The notes: generated by a model not told the origin, from the letters alone. DNA of 64,000 nucleotides from Arthrobacter sp. ATA002 (GCF_026898095.1 NZ_CP114015.1:3472001-3536000); one strand, 5' to 3'. Positions 25,088 to 34,573 are shown, counted from the first letter of the stretch. Made by a program: numbers and translations.

Positions 25088-25379
25088 TTCGGGATAATTC
25101 CCGAAGACTGCTTTCATTTGACCGGACGAACCCGCGCAAAAGCCCCGGCTTTCCGCTCCGCTGCCCGTGGGCGCAGGATGGATCACCAGGATATTTTTGG
25201 TGGGGTTGGCCGCCATGCTCAGGATGTTTTCCAACTCCCGGCCGCGGCGACTTAGAAGACTCTACACGGGCTGGACGGGCACCGCAAATCGGCCCCCTGA
25301 GTCCTTGCGCGGACCCCGCAGCCCGCACTGCCGCCTGACGTCGCAGCCGCCCTGGCGGGGTGCTGCAAGAGCACGGCAA

Positions 25380-25435
25380 CACCGCCGCCGTCGGAACCCG
25401 ACGGCCACACCGCCGCCGTCGGAACCCGACGGCCA
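25380..25435. repeat. Two perfect tandem copies of a 28-bp hairpin repeat
   Basis: Positions 25380-25407 and 25408-25435 are identical. Each copy contains an 8-bp perfect stem GCCGTCGG / CCGACGGC with a 3-base loop. They lie downstream of the beta-lactamase stop and upstream of the rRNA promoter, so they may end bla transcription, although no T tract follows. Confidence 0.7.
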
Positions 25436-25487
25436 CCAGAGCCGGCGGTGCCGCGCTTTGGCCTGCAGCACCGGCAATGATTAGCCT

Positions 25488-26414
25488 CTACCCCCGCTGG
25501 CTGGGCAATACACCGAAGGCTACCTCTGCTGCGTCGGCAATAAGGGCATCGTCATACTTGGCGTCGGGCTCACCGCGTTTGGAGAGGACCGCGATAACTA
25601 TCGGTGCACCGCCGTCAGCAGGGAAGGCAACCGCCACATCGTTGCGGGTGCCGTAGGCTCCCGCTCCTGTCTTGTCACCAATTTCCCAGCCGGCAGGAGC
25701 TCCGGAACGGATCAGGGCATCTCCGGTCGTGTTGCCCTTGAGCATCCCAATCAACACTTCTTCATCTTGGGCATTCAACGCACCGCCAAGCGCATATTCG
25801 AAGAGAGAGGTGGCCAACGCACGGGGCGTGCTGGTGTCGCGGTCGTCACCCGGAGCAACCTCGTTGAGCCCAGGCTCAATCCGGTCCACGTTCGTCGTCT
25901 CGTCGCCGATCCCCCGCAGGGATTCCTCGAGTCCGGCCGGCCCGCCAAGGTACTCAACAAGAAGATTGCCGGCCGTGTTGTCGCTGAAGCGCACCGCAGC
26001 ATCGGCCACCTCGCCCAGGGTCACCGTACTGCCCACGTGTTCCTCCATCACCGGCGCATAGGCAACGATATCCTCCGGACCAACGGCGATCGGATCGTTC
26101 AATTGGTCGTCAGTGGCTGCGTCGAGCACAGCAGCAGCAGAAAGGGCCTTGATCGTCGAGGTGTAACCGAAACGCTCATTCGCCCGATATTCGACCGTAT
26201 GCCCGGATCCGGTATCGATCGCATACACACCAAGCGTTGCGGCGTGGCGTTCCTCAAGCGATGTGAACGTCTCTGCAGCAGGGCTGCCGGACACCGAAAC
26301 AGAAACTGCCGGGTCTGACCGCGCTTCGTCAGCGGTTCCGGCACAGGCAGCGAGTGCCAGCAACAAGGAAGCGGCGCCGAGGGCAGCGGCGGAACGGGAA
26401 GAAGGGGTGGTCAT
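25488..26414 (-). CDS. bla: Class A beta-lactamase (lipoprotein)
   Basis: The 308-residue enzyme hydrolyses penicillin-type beta-lactams outside the membrane. A short signal sequence ends in the lipobox LAAC (Cys24), predicting a lipid-anchored form. All class A signatures are present: active-site Ser86 in STIK, SDN in RFSDNTAGN, the omega-loop glutamate in EPGLNE, and KTG in IGDKTGAGAYG. The ATG at 26414 has AGGAG 6 bp upstream, which rules out the longer upstream in-frame start. It is divergent from a LysR regulator gene, the arrangement known for inducible class A enzymes. It is intact. Confidence 0.93.
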   Translation of the reverse strand: MTTPSSRSAAALGAASLLLALAACAGTADEARSDPAVSVSVSGSPAAETFTSLEERHAATLGVYAIDTGSGHTVEYRANERFGYTSTIKALSAAAVLDAATDDQLNDPIAVGPEDIVAYAPVMEEHVGSTVTLGEVADAAVRFSDNTAGNLLVEYLGGPAGLEESLRGIGDETTNVDRIEPGLNEVAPGDDRDTSTPRALATSLFEYALGGALNAQDEEVLIGMLKGNTTGDALIRSGAPAGWEIGDKTGAGAYGTRNDVAVAFPADGGAPIVIAVLSKRGEPDAKYDDALIADAAEVAFGVLPSQRG

Positions 26415-26543
26415 ATTTACTCCTAGGGATCGTGAAGGACTACGTTCCCAACACCGGCTGCCCAGCCGGCAAGCCAGATTCGATATGGGCCATATTGGAT
26501 CTGCATGGCTTGCGAATTTGCCCCCCGCGCTAACCTGTTTCAC
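26415..26543. promoter_or_regulatory. Divergent bla/lysR control region with a palindromic operator
   Basis: Within this 129-bp gap, ATATGG-G-CCATAT at 26483-26495 is a perfect inverted repeat, flanked by a wider AGCCA (26473) / TGGCT (26506) pair. LysR-type regulators usually bind interrupted dyads between divergent genes, so this is the likely binding site of the adjacent LysR protein. Confidence 0.55.
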
Positions 26544-27420
26544 GTGGATATCGTTCTTGCATGGCGTGTGGTCGCGGCCGTAAATGACTACGGCAGCATC
26601 ACCGCCGCAGCGGACGTTCTGGGGATGGCGCAGCCAATCGCAAGCCGCCGCGTGTCCATGCTGGAGGAATCCTTAGGCGTCCGTGTAATGGAGCGCGGTG
26701 GCCGCGGTTCCCAGCTAACCGTGGTGGGACGGATGCTCCTGCCAGAGGCCCAACGGCTTATCGCTGCCGCATCAGCCATCGAGTCAACTGCTCGCCGGGC
26801 GCTCCCGCGCCCGTTCAGAATCGGTATTCCCCGGTCGTGGAGCGACCCCGTCTGCGCACGGATACTGGTCGAATACGGATCGGGTCTTCCTGCTGCCGAC
26901 TTGCGCCCGGACAGTCCTTCCGCCCGGCGCAGCGCTCTGGGAGAGGGGTGGCTCGACGCCGCCATTCTCCCTGCGCCGCCCGATGAGGCGACCTGGACGG
27001 TGCCGCTGGGTGTCGCACGCGGTGAGGGGCCGGCAGCACCTCTGCACATCGACCAGCTGCGGTCCCGGCGCGGCAGGCGACTCAAAGTTTGGGTGAGTGA
27101 GGAGGACGACGTCGCACATGTCCGAGGAAGCCTCGAACAACGGATGCACGCGAACGGATTGGCTGCGGACCAGCTGGCCGTCATCGCGGACCGGCCGCTC
27201 ACCTTGTCCGAGGTCCTCCGGTTTGGCGACTATATGCTCTGCACCCCCGGCGAGGCACTGGACTTAGGCTTGATATGGCGGCCCTGGGCCGCCATCGAAT
27301 TCAGGAGGGGGAGCCCGCATGCATTATGCCAAACAGCCGCACCCCGCAGCGCTTGCAGCCATGCTGAACAGCGGTATGGCCATGGCGTTCCTGGAACACC
27401 AGAGCGCAACGTGTCAGTGA
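26544..27420 (+). CDS. LysR-family regulator of beta-lactamase (BlaA/AmpR-like; one frameshift)
   Basis: The N-terminal winged helix-turn-helix is typical of LysR proteins (DIVLAWRVVAAVNDYGSITAAADVLGMAQPIASRRVSMLEESLG). GTG 26544 is preferred because it places this domain at residue 1; an ATG at 26505 would add 13 residues. The effector domain runs to about 27305, where the frame shifts in an AGGAGGGGGAG tract. The shifted frame continues MHYAKQPHPAALAAMLNSG and stops at 27420. The stop overlaps the GTG of the next gene by 10 bp, which supports this repair over a fusion. By analogy with AmpR and with BlaA of Streptomyces cacaoi it probably activates the divergent bla gene. Confidence 0.78.
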
Positions 27421-28325
27421 CACGGTACTCATCTTCACGCGACGCGGTGGACTGTGCGCGTGAAGAACTTGCTGCTGCCGGCCTGAGCGCTGCGCTGCTT
27501 GTCAGGGATCTCGCCACGGGCGAGGAGATCTCCCTCGACGCAGACCGGCGCTTCCCCGCGGCCTCCCTCGTCAAACTACCGCTCGCTGCAATGGTGCTCG
27601 AGAAGATTTACGACGGCACGATCGATCCCGCAACGACCATGGATATCCCTCCCCAAGCTGCATCCAGTCCTGGCCCCACAGGGTCCACCCGGTTTCGGCA
27701 TGAAGCGCGTATTGCTGTGGAAGACCTCGTGACCCTAGCCGTTTCGCTCAGCGACAGCGCGGCCGCCGATGCACTTTTCACGCTTGTAACCCCCTCCCGG
27801 GTGAACGGTTGGCTGGCACGGGCGGACCTGTCGGAGATCCGCGTCCGGCACCGGCTCTCGGACCTTCACACCACCTTCATGGAAGCACTGGGCCCAAGCC
27901 ATGAGCGCCTGGCGCACACTCTGGCTCACCGTGGCGGTGAAGCCGAAGGCAGCCATCCAATACCGCAGCTCGACCATTCCCTGGCGAATATGGGCACGGC
28001 CCGGGCCTTCGCGGATCTGCTCACCGAGGTATGGCGGCCCTCCTGGATGGCGGAGGCTGCCGGCAAAAGGCTCCGCGAGGTCCTTCATGCGAATGTCCAC
28101 CGCCAACGCCTGTCCCCGGAGCTGGCCTCCGACGCCGCACTGTGGGCGTCGAAGACCGGCACCCTGCTCAATCTCCGCCATGAAGTTGGGGTCCTCGAAG
28201 ATGCGGACGGACATGATTATGTGATCTGCGCACTGAGTGAATCACGTATTCCGGCCACAACCCAGCCTGCGGCCGACGCCGCTCTGGGCTCTGCGGCCAG
28301 GCTGCTCCGGGACGCGCTGCGATAG
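27411..28325 (+). CDS. Cytoplasmic penicillin-recognising protein, class A beta-lactamase fold (BlaB-like)
   Basis: The 304-residue protein has the beta-lactamase fold: SLVK (Ser52-Lys55) for the SxxK motif, SDS in VSLSDSAAAD in place of SDN, and SKTGTL for KTG. It has no signal peptide, and I find no ExxLN omega loop in the segment where the deacylating glutamate should lie. It is therefore unlikely to be a normal secreted beta-lactamase. The start is GTG 27411, overlapping the lysR stop, so it is translationally coupled to the regulator. The S. cacaoi blaA-blaB pair has the same order, and BlaB there is needed for beta-lactamase induction. A sensor or modulator role for this protein is inferred. 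Confidence 0.8.
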   Translation: MSVTRYSSSRDAVDCAREELAAAGLSAALLVRDLATGEEISLDADRRFPAASLVKLPLAAMVLEKIYDGTIDPATTMDIPPQAASSPGPTGSTRFRHEARIAVEDLVTLAVSLSDSAAADALFTLVTPSRVNGWLARADLSEIRVRHRLSDLHTTFMEALGPSHERLAHTLAHRGGEAEGSHPIPQLDHSLANMGTARAFADLLTEVWRPSWMAEAAGKRLREVLHANVHRQRLSPELASDAALWASKTGTLLNLRHEVGVLEDADGHDYVICALSESRIPATTQPAADAALGSAARLLRDALR

Positions 28326-28355
28326 TTTTGAAACAGCTGGAGGGCGCGCTAACGG

Positions 28356-29503
28356 CTAGTTGCCGCCTTCGGCCAGTGTCACGTCAATCGGTGCGTAGTC
28401 CGCGCCCTTGGTGTCCACGCCCTCCTCTTCCAGCTCTGCCAGCGCCTTCTCCACGTACTCGTTGGTGTAGGCGGTCTCCGGCGGTTCGGTGGTGAGGATG
28501 GTTGTGCCTGTTTCGTTCTTCGTGCCCAGGGCGATCTCCACGGTGCGGTTCCAGGCCTCCCCGTCGATGATGCCGACGCCGTTGGTGGAGGGAAAATGAG
28601 CTTGTTGGTTTCGTTGGTCATCCACAGCTGGTGGCTCTGCCCGAGGGTGGACCCGGATTCGGTCACGATCGTGGCTGCTTCCTCCGGATTGTCCTTCGCG
28701 TAGATCCAACCCTTGACGGCGGCTTTGATGAAGGCCGTGGTGGTTTCCTGATAGTCGGCGTCGTCGGCCAGCCGTGACGCATCGGCCCAGATGGCGTCCT
28801 GCAGCATGGCGGAGCCTTCCTCGTTCCAGTCGATGACGGTCAGGTCCTCAGGCTGGAACAGCTCTCCAGTTTCCGGGTTGACGGTCTCCAGGACCTGGGC
28901 GTACTCGTTGTACGTCATGGCCTGGGCTGCGTCGATGTCCCCGGAGAGGAACCCGTTCATGTCAAAGGCCTGCTGGATCAGTTCGATGTCCCCGGCGTCC
29001 ACCCCGGCGTCCTGCAGGCCCGCGAACAGCTCCCATTCATTGCCGTACCCCCATGAGCCCACCTTCTTACCGGCCAGGTCTTCCGGCCCGTCGATGCCGG
29101 AATCGGCCATCGCGACCTGCAGGGTGGCACTGCGTTCGAAGATCTGCGCCACATTGGTGATGTTGGCTCCCTGTTCAATGGAGCCCAGGACCTTGGGCAC
29201 CCAGGAGATGGCGTAGTCCACATCGCCGGAGGCGAGCACGTCCTGCGGCACGATGTCCGCCCCGCCTTCGACAATTTCCACGTCCAGCCCTTCGTCTTCA
29301 AAGAAGCCCTGGTCCAGGGCTGCGTAGTACCCGGCGAACTGCGCCTGGGAGAACCACTGCAGCTGCAGCTTCACCGGCGTCAGCCCCTCGGCGGCCTCTC
29401 CCCCGCCGGCGTCGCTGTCCGCTGCACAGCCGGCCAGTACCAGTGCTGCCGCGGCTCCGGCCGCCGCAGCCGCGCGGATGCGTTTTCCATTTCCACTTGC
29501 CAT
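28356..29503 (-). CDS. NMT1/THI5-type ABC substrate-binding lipoprotein (one frameshift)
   Basis: A lipoprotein (lipobox LVLAGC near residue 26) of the SsuA/THI5-like class, with KLQLQWFSQAQFAGYYAALDQGFFEDEGLDVEIVEGG and GKKVGSWGYGNEWELFAG typical of NMT1 proteins that bind pyrimidine-like compounds. The frame breaks near 28595 and resumes with NGVGIIDGEAWNRTVEIAL, ending TLAEGGN. ATG 29503 has GGGAGG about 7 bp upstream. It is the last gene of an operon encoding a dihydropyrimidinase and a carbamoyl amidase, so the ligand is probably a hydantoin or pyrimidine derivative rather than a thiamine precursor. That choice is inferred. Confidence 0.82.
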
Positions 29504-29579
29504 TTCGTTGCCTCCCAATAGGTGTGAGCAATAGCGTCGAGCAGAACCGCCCGGACGGGACGGACGTGAAAGCCGGCAG

Positions 29580-30407
29580 TTAGTGCCGGGAGCTGTGTTT
29601 CTCCAGTGCGGCGGTGGCGCAAAAGAACAGAAGGCCGACGACGACGGCGCCCAGGACGTAGGCCCACGCCAGGGTGTAGTTGCTGGCGGAGGCTGCGGAG
29701 GTGATGGATTTGCCCAGTCCGCCCACCGGGCCGCCGAAGTACTCGGCGATCAGGGCGGAGATGACGGCCAGAGAGGAGGCGATGCGTAGTCCGGTGAACA
29801 TATAGGGAACGGCGCTGGGAAGGGTGACGGTGCGGGCGACCTGCCAGCGGCCCGCCGCGTAGGAACGCATCAGGTCCCGGTGCACTGGCAGCACCTGCCG
29901 GAAACCGCGCAGCGAGTTCAGGTAGACAGGAACAAAGACGGCGATACCCGCGACGATTTGCCGCGGAGCTTCCTCCCCGGCGCCGAACATGGTGTACAGC
30001 ACGGGGGCCACGGCCACGATCGGCACCACGGAGAGTGCGGCCACCAGAGGTCCCGCCAGTCGGTCGAAGACCGGTGCAAAGGCAGCCACGACGGCGGCCG
30101 CCACACCCAGGATTGCGCCGGCCACGAGCCCGGCCGCTGCGTTGGCTCCGGTCACCAGGGCGGCCGAAACGATATTGCCTCCGTTTTCAACGAAGGCTGC
30201 GGCGATGGCGAACGGCCCGGGAAGCACGAATGCCGGGACACTGAGCAGGCTCACCGCGCCCTGCCACAGGAGCACGGCCGCGGCGCCCAACAGCAGCGGC
30301 AGCAGTGCCTGCCGGCCGCCGTCGACGGCCCGCCCCAGCAGCGCCGGTGAGGTGGCCGCCGCTGCCGCACGCGCCGTCGTACGCGTGGACGGCTCCAGCG
30401 CGGTCAC
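29580..30407 (-). CDS. ABC transporter permease (SsuC/ThiX-like)
   Basis: A 275-residue permease with about six hydrophobic segments and the family-typical loop VHRDLMRSYAAGRWQVARTVTLPSAVPYMFTGLRI, followed by a GGPVGGLGKSI segment. The GTG start at 30407 overlaps the ATPase stop (GTGA). It probably pairs with the second permease encoded by the gene at 31238 to form a heterodimeric channel for the NMT1-type importer. It is intact. Confidence 0.87.
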   Translation of the reverse strand: MTALEPSTRTTARAAAAATSPALLGRAVDGGRQALLPLLLGAAAVLLWQGAVSLLSVPAFVLPGPFAIAAAFVENGGNIVSAALVTGANAAAGLVAGAILGVAAAVVAAFAPVFDRLAGPLVAALSVVPIVAVAPVLYTMFGAGEEAPRQIVAGIAVFVPVYLNSLRGFRQVLPVHRDLMRSYAAGRWQVARTVTLPSAVPYMFTGLRIASSLAVISALIAEYFGGPVGGLGKSITSAASASNYTLAWAYVLGAVVVGLLFFCATAALEKHSSRH

Positions 30408-31241
30408 CGTGTCTCCACTCCCCGAAGGGCCGGCGCGTCGGCGCCGTGCAGGGATTCACGGACGGCGGTGATGGCAGCGTAAAACGCCGTGTCTTCGCGC
30501 AGGTTCTCGCCGCGCTCCCCGGCCGCTCCGAGCCGCATGGACAGCACCGCCTTGATTCGGCCCGGCCGCGCCGACATGACAAACACGCGGTCGGAGAGGA
30601 ACACGGCTTCCGGAATGGAGTGGGTAACAAAAACGACGGCGGCGCCCGTTTCCGCGCAAATCCGCACCAGTTCGTTCTGCATCCGTTCGCGGGTCATTTC
30701 GTCGAGGGCGCCGAACGGCTCATCCATGAGCAGCAGCCGCGGGCTTTCGGCCAGGGACCGGGCGATGGCAACACGCTGCTGCATGCCGCCGGACAGCTGA
30801 TCCGGAAAGGACTCCGCGAATTCGGTGAGCCCGATCATGGCAAGGAGTTCGTCGGCACGGTCCCGGCGGGCCTTCGCTGCGGTGCCGTGCAGTTGAAGCG
30901 GCAGTTCGATGTTGGCGCGGACCGTCCGCCACGGCAGCAATCCCGCCTGCTGGAACGCGATGCCGTAGGCCTGTTCCTTCCGTGCCTGCCGGGCGGTCCG
31001 GCCGAAAACGCTGATCGTTCCGCTGCTCGGTTCGTCAAGATCGGCGATCAGCCGCAGCAGGGTGCTCTTACCGCAGCCGGAGGGTCCGATCAGTGACACA
31101 AATTCCCCGGGAGCCACTGTCATGCTGGCCGCCTCCAGGGCAGTGACGGTGCCGCGGCCGGTGGAAAACCCGGTGGACATCCCGGACTTCCACCGCCGGT
31201 ATCGGCACCGCCGGGGCCGCCGCTTCCGGTGATCCGTTCAT
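30404..31241 (-). CDS. ABC transporter ATP-binding protein (SsuB/TauB-like; one frameshift)
   Basis: The nucleotide-binding subunit of the importer, with Walker A GPSGCGKS, Q-loop FQQAGLLPW, signature LSGGMQQR, Walker B LLLMDEPFGALD and switch His in VTHSIPEA. The conspicuous start at 31180 omits beta-strand 1. The true start is ATG 31241, overlapping the preceding permease stop (ATGA), and gives MNGSPEAAAPAVPIPAVEVRDV before a one-base break near 31180. After repair the length is about 279 residues. It lies between the two permease genes, all coupled by 4-base overlaps. Confidence 0.87.
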
Positions 31242-32128
31242 GCTGTTTGTTCTCCTCTGCGGTAGCGGTTCAGGAACAGTCCCAGGACTGAGGTGGCGGC
31301 CACTGCCGCCAGGCCCAGCAGGACGGCGCCGAAGATGGGGGCCCAGGGCTTGCCGGGGTCTCCTCCGGCGGCGGCCGCGTATTCCACGATCATGCGCCCG
31401 ATCCCACCCTTCAGGCCGATGGAGACTTCCGCGACGACGGCGCCGATCACGGCGTTTGCGGCCGCCAGCCTCAGGGCCGGCAGCAGGAACGGGATGCTGG
31501 CGGGCAGCCGGAGGAACAGGAAGCTGCGCCACCAGCCCACTGAATAGCTGTGCATGAGGTCCACGTGGCTGGCCTGAGGGGAGGCGAATCCCCGCAGGGC
31601 GCCGACTGCCACGGGGAAGAAGGCCAGGTAGGAAGCAATGACGGCCACCGACATCCAGTTCTCCCAGGCGAAGGAGCCGATCTCCAGCTGGGACCCCCAG
31701 CGCCGGACCAGCGGGGCAATGGCGATCAGCGGAACGGTCTGGCTCAGGATGATCCACGGCAGGAGCGCGGATCCCGCGGAACGGAAGCGCTGCATGACCA
31801 TGGCAAGCCCCGTTCCGACAAGCACTCCCAGCAGCCAGCCCAGCGCGGCGATTCCCAGGGTAAAAGCTGCGGCTTCGAGCACTGCGGCCCAGAGGGGCGG
31901 CGCACCGGCGGCAGAGGTCGCCGGTTCCGCCAGCCGGCCGAGCATGGTCCATACGTGCGGCATGGCCAGGTCCGTGGTGCGCGGCAGCAGCGGGATGCCG
32001 GCAAGGGACACGCCGTCGTCGGGACCGGCGAACTTGTACCCTTCCCAGAGCAGCACCGGAACCAGCACTCCGCCGGCAGCCCAGCCGATCCGGGCCGCAA
32101 GCGGCGTCCTGGTTCCGGCGCCGGTCAT
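31238..32128 (-). CDS. ABC transporter permease (SsuC/ThiX-like), second subunit
   Basis: A 296-residue permease whose conserved loop is DLMHSYSVGWWRSFLFLRLPASIPFLLPALRLAAANAVIGAVVAEVS. A long extracytoplasmic region between the first two hydrophobic segments (residues 35-80) distinguishes it from the other permease of the operon. ATG 32128 overlaps the stop of the oxidoreductase gene upstream (ATGA). It is intact. Two unlike permeases plus one ATPase and one NMT1 binding protein are a common make-up for pyrimidine-type importers. Confidence 0.87.
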   Translation of the reverse strand: MTGAGTRTPLAARIGWAAGGVLVPVLLWEGYKFAGPDDGVSLAGIPLLPRTTDLAMPHVWTMLGRLAEPATSAAGAPPLWAAVLEAAAFTLGIAALGWLLGVLVGTGLAMVMQRFRSAGSALLPWIILSQTVPLIAIAPLVRRWGSQLEIGSFAWENWMSVAVIASYLAFFPVAVGALRGFASPQASHVDLMHSYSVGWWRSFLFLRLPASIPFLLPALRLAAANAVIGAVVAEVSIGLKGGIGRMIVEYAAAAGGDPGKPWAPIFGAVLLGLAAVAATSVLGLFLNRYRRGEQTA

Positions 32129-33141
32129 GCGGTGGCGCTCACTGTCTCGCGCAGTGCCGGGATGACGCTCTCACCGTAGACCCGCAGGGTTTCCTCCTTG
32201 TTGTCATGCTGGAGGTAGCCGGCGAACTGGGTCACGCCCAGGGCCTTGAGCTTTTCGAGCTTTTCAATGTGCTGCTCCGCCATGCCCATCAGGCAGAAAC
32301 GGTCCACAATCTCGTCCGGCACGAAGGCGGCGTGGGTATTTCCCGCCCGGCCGTGTTCGTTGTAGTCGTAACCTTCCCGGCCCGCAATGTAGTCGGTGAG
32401 GGCCTGCGGCACGGCGGAGTCCCCACCATATTTAGCCACGATGTCGGCAATGTGGTTACCCACCATGCCGCCGAACCAGCGGCACTGCTCGCGCATGTGC
32501 TCCCAGTCCTCTCCTATATACATGGGGGCAGCCACGCAGAACTTGATGGCCATGGGATCGCGCCCGGCGGCTGCCGCTGCGGCGCGCACCGCCCCGATCA
32601 TCCATTCGGCGATGTCGACGTCGGCCAGCTGCAGGATGAAGCCGTCGCCGACCTCTCCGGTCAGTTTCAGCGCGAGCGGGCCGTAGGCGGCCACCCACAT
32701 TTCCAGCTCGGAACCCTTGCTCCACGGGAATTGGAGGGTGGCCCCGTTGTATTCCACCGAGCGGGAGTTCGCCAGCTCGCGGATGACGTGGATCGATTCG
32801 CGCAGCGTTTTCAGGGTGGTGGGTTTACCGTTGCTCACGCGAAGCGCCGAGTCGCCGCGGCCGATCCCGCACACAGTCCGGTTGCCGTACATCGAGTTCA
32901 GCGTGGCGTAGGTGGAGGCCGTGACGGTCCAGTCCCGGGTGGCCGGGTTGGTGACCATGGGACCGACCTTGATGTTCTGGGTCTCGGCCAGGATCTGGCT
33001 GTAAATGACGTACGGTTCCTGCCACAGGATGTGTGAGTCAAAGGTCCAGACGTAGTCGAAACCATATTCCTCGGCCCTCTTGGCGAGCGCCACCGTTCGT
33101 GCCGCGGGCGGATTGCATTGCAGTACTGCTCCAAAATCCAT
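32125..33141 (-). CDS. LLM-class (luciferase-like) flavin/F420-dependent oxidoreductase
   Basis: This 338-residue TIM-barrel enzyme has LLM-family landmarks: AKRAEEYGFDYVWTFDSHILWQEPY, GPMVTNPATRDWTVTASTYATLN, GIGRGDSALR and LKLTGEVGDGFILQLAD. It resembles the subgroup found beside dihydropyrimidinase genes in actinobacteria and often annotated F420-dependent. Flavin and F420 users cannot be told apart by eye. ATG 33141 has AGGAG 8 bp upstream. Its place between the hydantoinase and the importer genes suggests that it oxidises a ring substrate or product of the same pathway. It is intact. Confidence 0.82.
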   Translation of the reverse strand: MDFGAVLQCNPPAARTVALAKRAEEYGFDYVWTFDSHILWQEPYVIYSQILAETQNIKVGPMVTNPATRDWTVTASTYATLNSMYGNRTVCGIGRGDSALRVSNGKPTTLKTLRESIHVIRELANSRSVEYNGATLQFPWSKGSELEMWVAAYGPLALKLTGEVGDGFILQLADVDIAEWMIGAVRAAAAAAGRDPMAIKFCVAAPMYIGEDWEHMREQCRWFGGMVGNHIADIVAKYGGDSAVPQALTDYIAGREGYDYNEHGRAGNTHAAFVPDEIVDRFCLMGMAEQHIEKLEKLKALGVTQFAGYLQHDNKEETLRVYGESVIPALRETVSATA

Positions 33142-33157
33142 GCTTTCCGCTCCTAAA

Positions 33158-34573
33158 TCAGATACTGGCTCGGGGCACGATGGATGTAGCGGCCGTGCCC
33201 CTTGTGCCCAGGTATTCGTTGTCGTTGATGAGGACCCGGCCCCGGGACAGCACGGTGTCGACGTGCCCGTCGATTTCGTAGCCTTCCCAGGCCGAGTAAT
33301 CCATGTTCATATGGTGGGTCTTGTCCAGCCCGATGGAGGTGTGGCCCGCCGGGTCGTAGATGACGACGTCGGCGTCGGCGCCCGGTGCGATCACGCCCTT
33401 GGTGCCGTACATCCCGAACATGCGGGCCGGCGTCGTGCTGGTGATCTCCACCCAGCGCTCGAGTGTGATCTTTCCGTCCACGACGCCCTGGTACATCAGG
33501 TCCAGGCGGTGCTCGACCGAGCCGATGCCGTTGGGAATCTTGGAGAAGTCCCCCACGCCAAGGTCCTTCTGCCCCTTCATGCAGAACGGGCAGTGGTCCG
33601 TGGCTACCATCTGGATGTCGTTGGTGCGCAGCGACTGCCACATGTGGTCCTGGTGGTGTTCATGCTTGGAGCGCAGCGGCGTGGAGCACACGTACTTGGC
33701 GCCCTCGAAGCCCTCGGCTCCGAGCTGGTCCTCCAGGCTCATGTAGAGATACTGCGGGCAGGTTTCACCGAAGACGTTCTGCCCGTTGTCTCGGGCGGCG
33801 GCCAGCTGCTCAACGGCCTGCTTCGCTGACACGTGCACCACGTACAGGGGCGCACCGGTGAGGTTGGCCAGCATGATCGCCCGGTGGGTGGCTTCCTCCT
33901 CCATCTGCCAGGCCCGTGCCACCCCGTGGTAGTAGGGATCGGTTTTGCCCTGCGCCAGCAGCTCGGTGACCATGGCGTCAATGGCCGGACCGTTCTCGGC
34001 GTGCATCATGGTCATCAGCCCGGTTTCGGCACCGACCCGCATGGCCTTGTAGATCTGCGCATCATCGCTGTAGAAAACGCCCGGATAGGCCATGAAGAGC
34101 TTGTAGCTGGAGACCCCTTCATCGATGAGCCCGGCCATGGCCTTCAGGGAATCGTCATTCACGTCCCCCACAATCTGGTGGAACCCGTAGTCGACGGCGC
34201 ATTCCCCCGCGGCTTTCTCATGCCAGGCGGCCAGCCCGTCCATGACGCGCTCGCCGTAGCGCTGGATCGCAAAGTCGACAATCGTCGTCGTGCCGCCCCA
34301 GGCTGCGGCCCGGGTTCCGGTTTCGAAGGTGTCGGAGGCTTCGGTGCCGCCGAACGGCATCTGCATGTGGGTGTGGGCGTCGATGCCGCCGGGAATCACA
34401 TACTTGCCGGCGGCGTCCAGGACGGTGTCCACGGAACGGGCAAGATCGTGTCCCAGCAGTGTCGATCCCGGGGCGAGTACCGCGGCGATCGTCTCCCCGT
34501 CTATGAGAACGTCCGCTTCGCTGCGGCCGGTGGAGGTGACAACGGTCCCTCCGGTGATCAGTGTTGTACTCAA
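33158..34573 (-). CDS. hydA: Dihydropyrimidinase / D-hydantoinase
   Basis: A 471-residue cyclic amidohydrolase that opens dihydropyrimidine or hydantoin rings to N-carbamoyl amino acids. Metal ligands are seen in DAHTHMQMPFGGT, the carboxylated lysine in SSYKLFMAYPG, and histidines in MMHAENG and VVHVSAKQA. GETCPQYLYM and ATDHCPF are family hallmarks, and the aspartate of the latter is catalytic. The start is TTG 34573, with AAGGA about 8 bp upstream; no better ATG exists. It follows the nitrilase-family gene by 80 bp, and the two enzymes act in sequence. It is intact. Confidence 0.92.
   Translation of the reverse strand: MSTTLITGGTVVTSTGRSEADVLIDGETIAAVLAPGSTLLGHDLARSVDTVLDAAGKYVIPGGIDAHTHMQMPFGGTEASDTFETGTRAAAWGGTTTIVDFAIQRYGERVMDGLAAWHEKAAGECAVDYGFHQIVGDVNDDSLKAMAGLIDEGVSSYKLFMAYPGVFYSDDAQIYKAMRVGAETGLMTMMHAENGPAIDAMVTELLAQGKTDPYYHGVARAWQMEEEATHRAIMLANLTGAPLYVVHVSAKQAVEQLAAARDNGQNVFGETCPQYLYMSLEDQLGAEGFEGAKYVCSTPLRSKHEHHQDHMWQSLRTNDIQMVATDHCPFCMKGQKDLGVGDFSKIPNGIGSVEHRLDLMYQGVVDGKITLERWVEITSTTPARMFGMYGTKGVIAPGADADVVIYDPAGHTSIGLDKTHHMNMDYSAWEGYEIDGHVDTVLSRGRVLINDNEYLGTRGTAATSIVPRASI

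Noticed and set aside
26505..28325. A LysR-beta-lactamase fusion protein of 606 residues
   Set aside because: The apparent fusion depends on a frame change in a G-rich tract. The alternative frame gives a natural LysR C-terminus whose stop overlaps a GTG start of the second gene.
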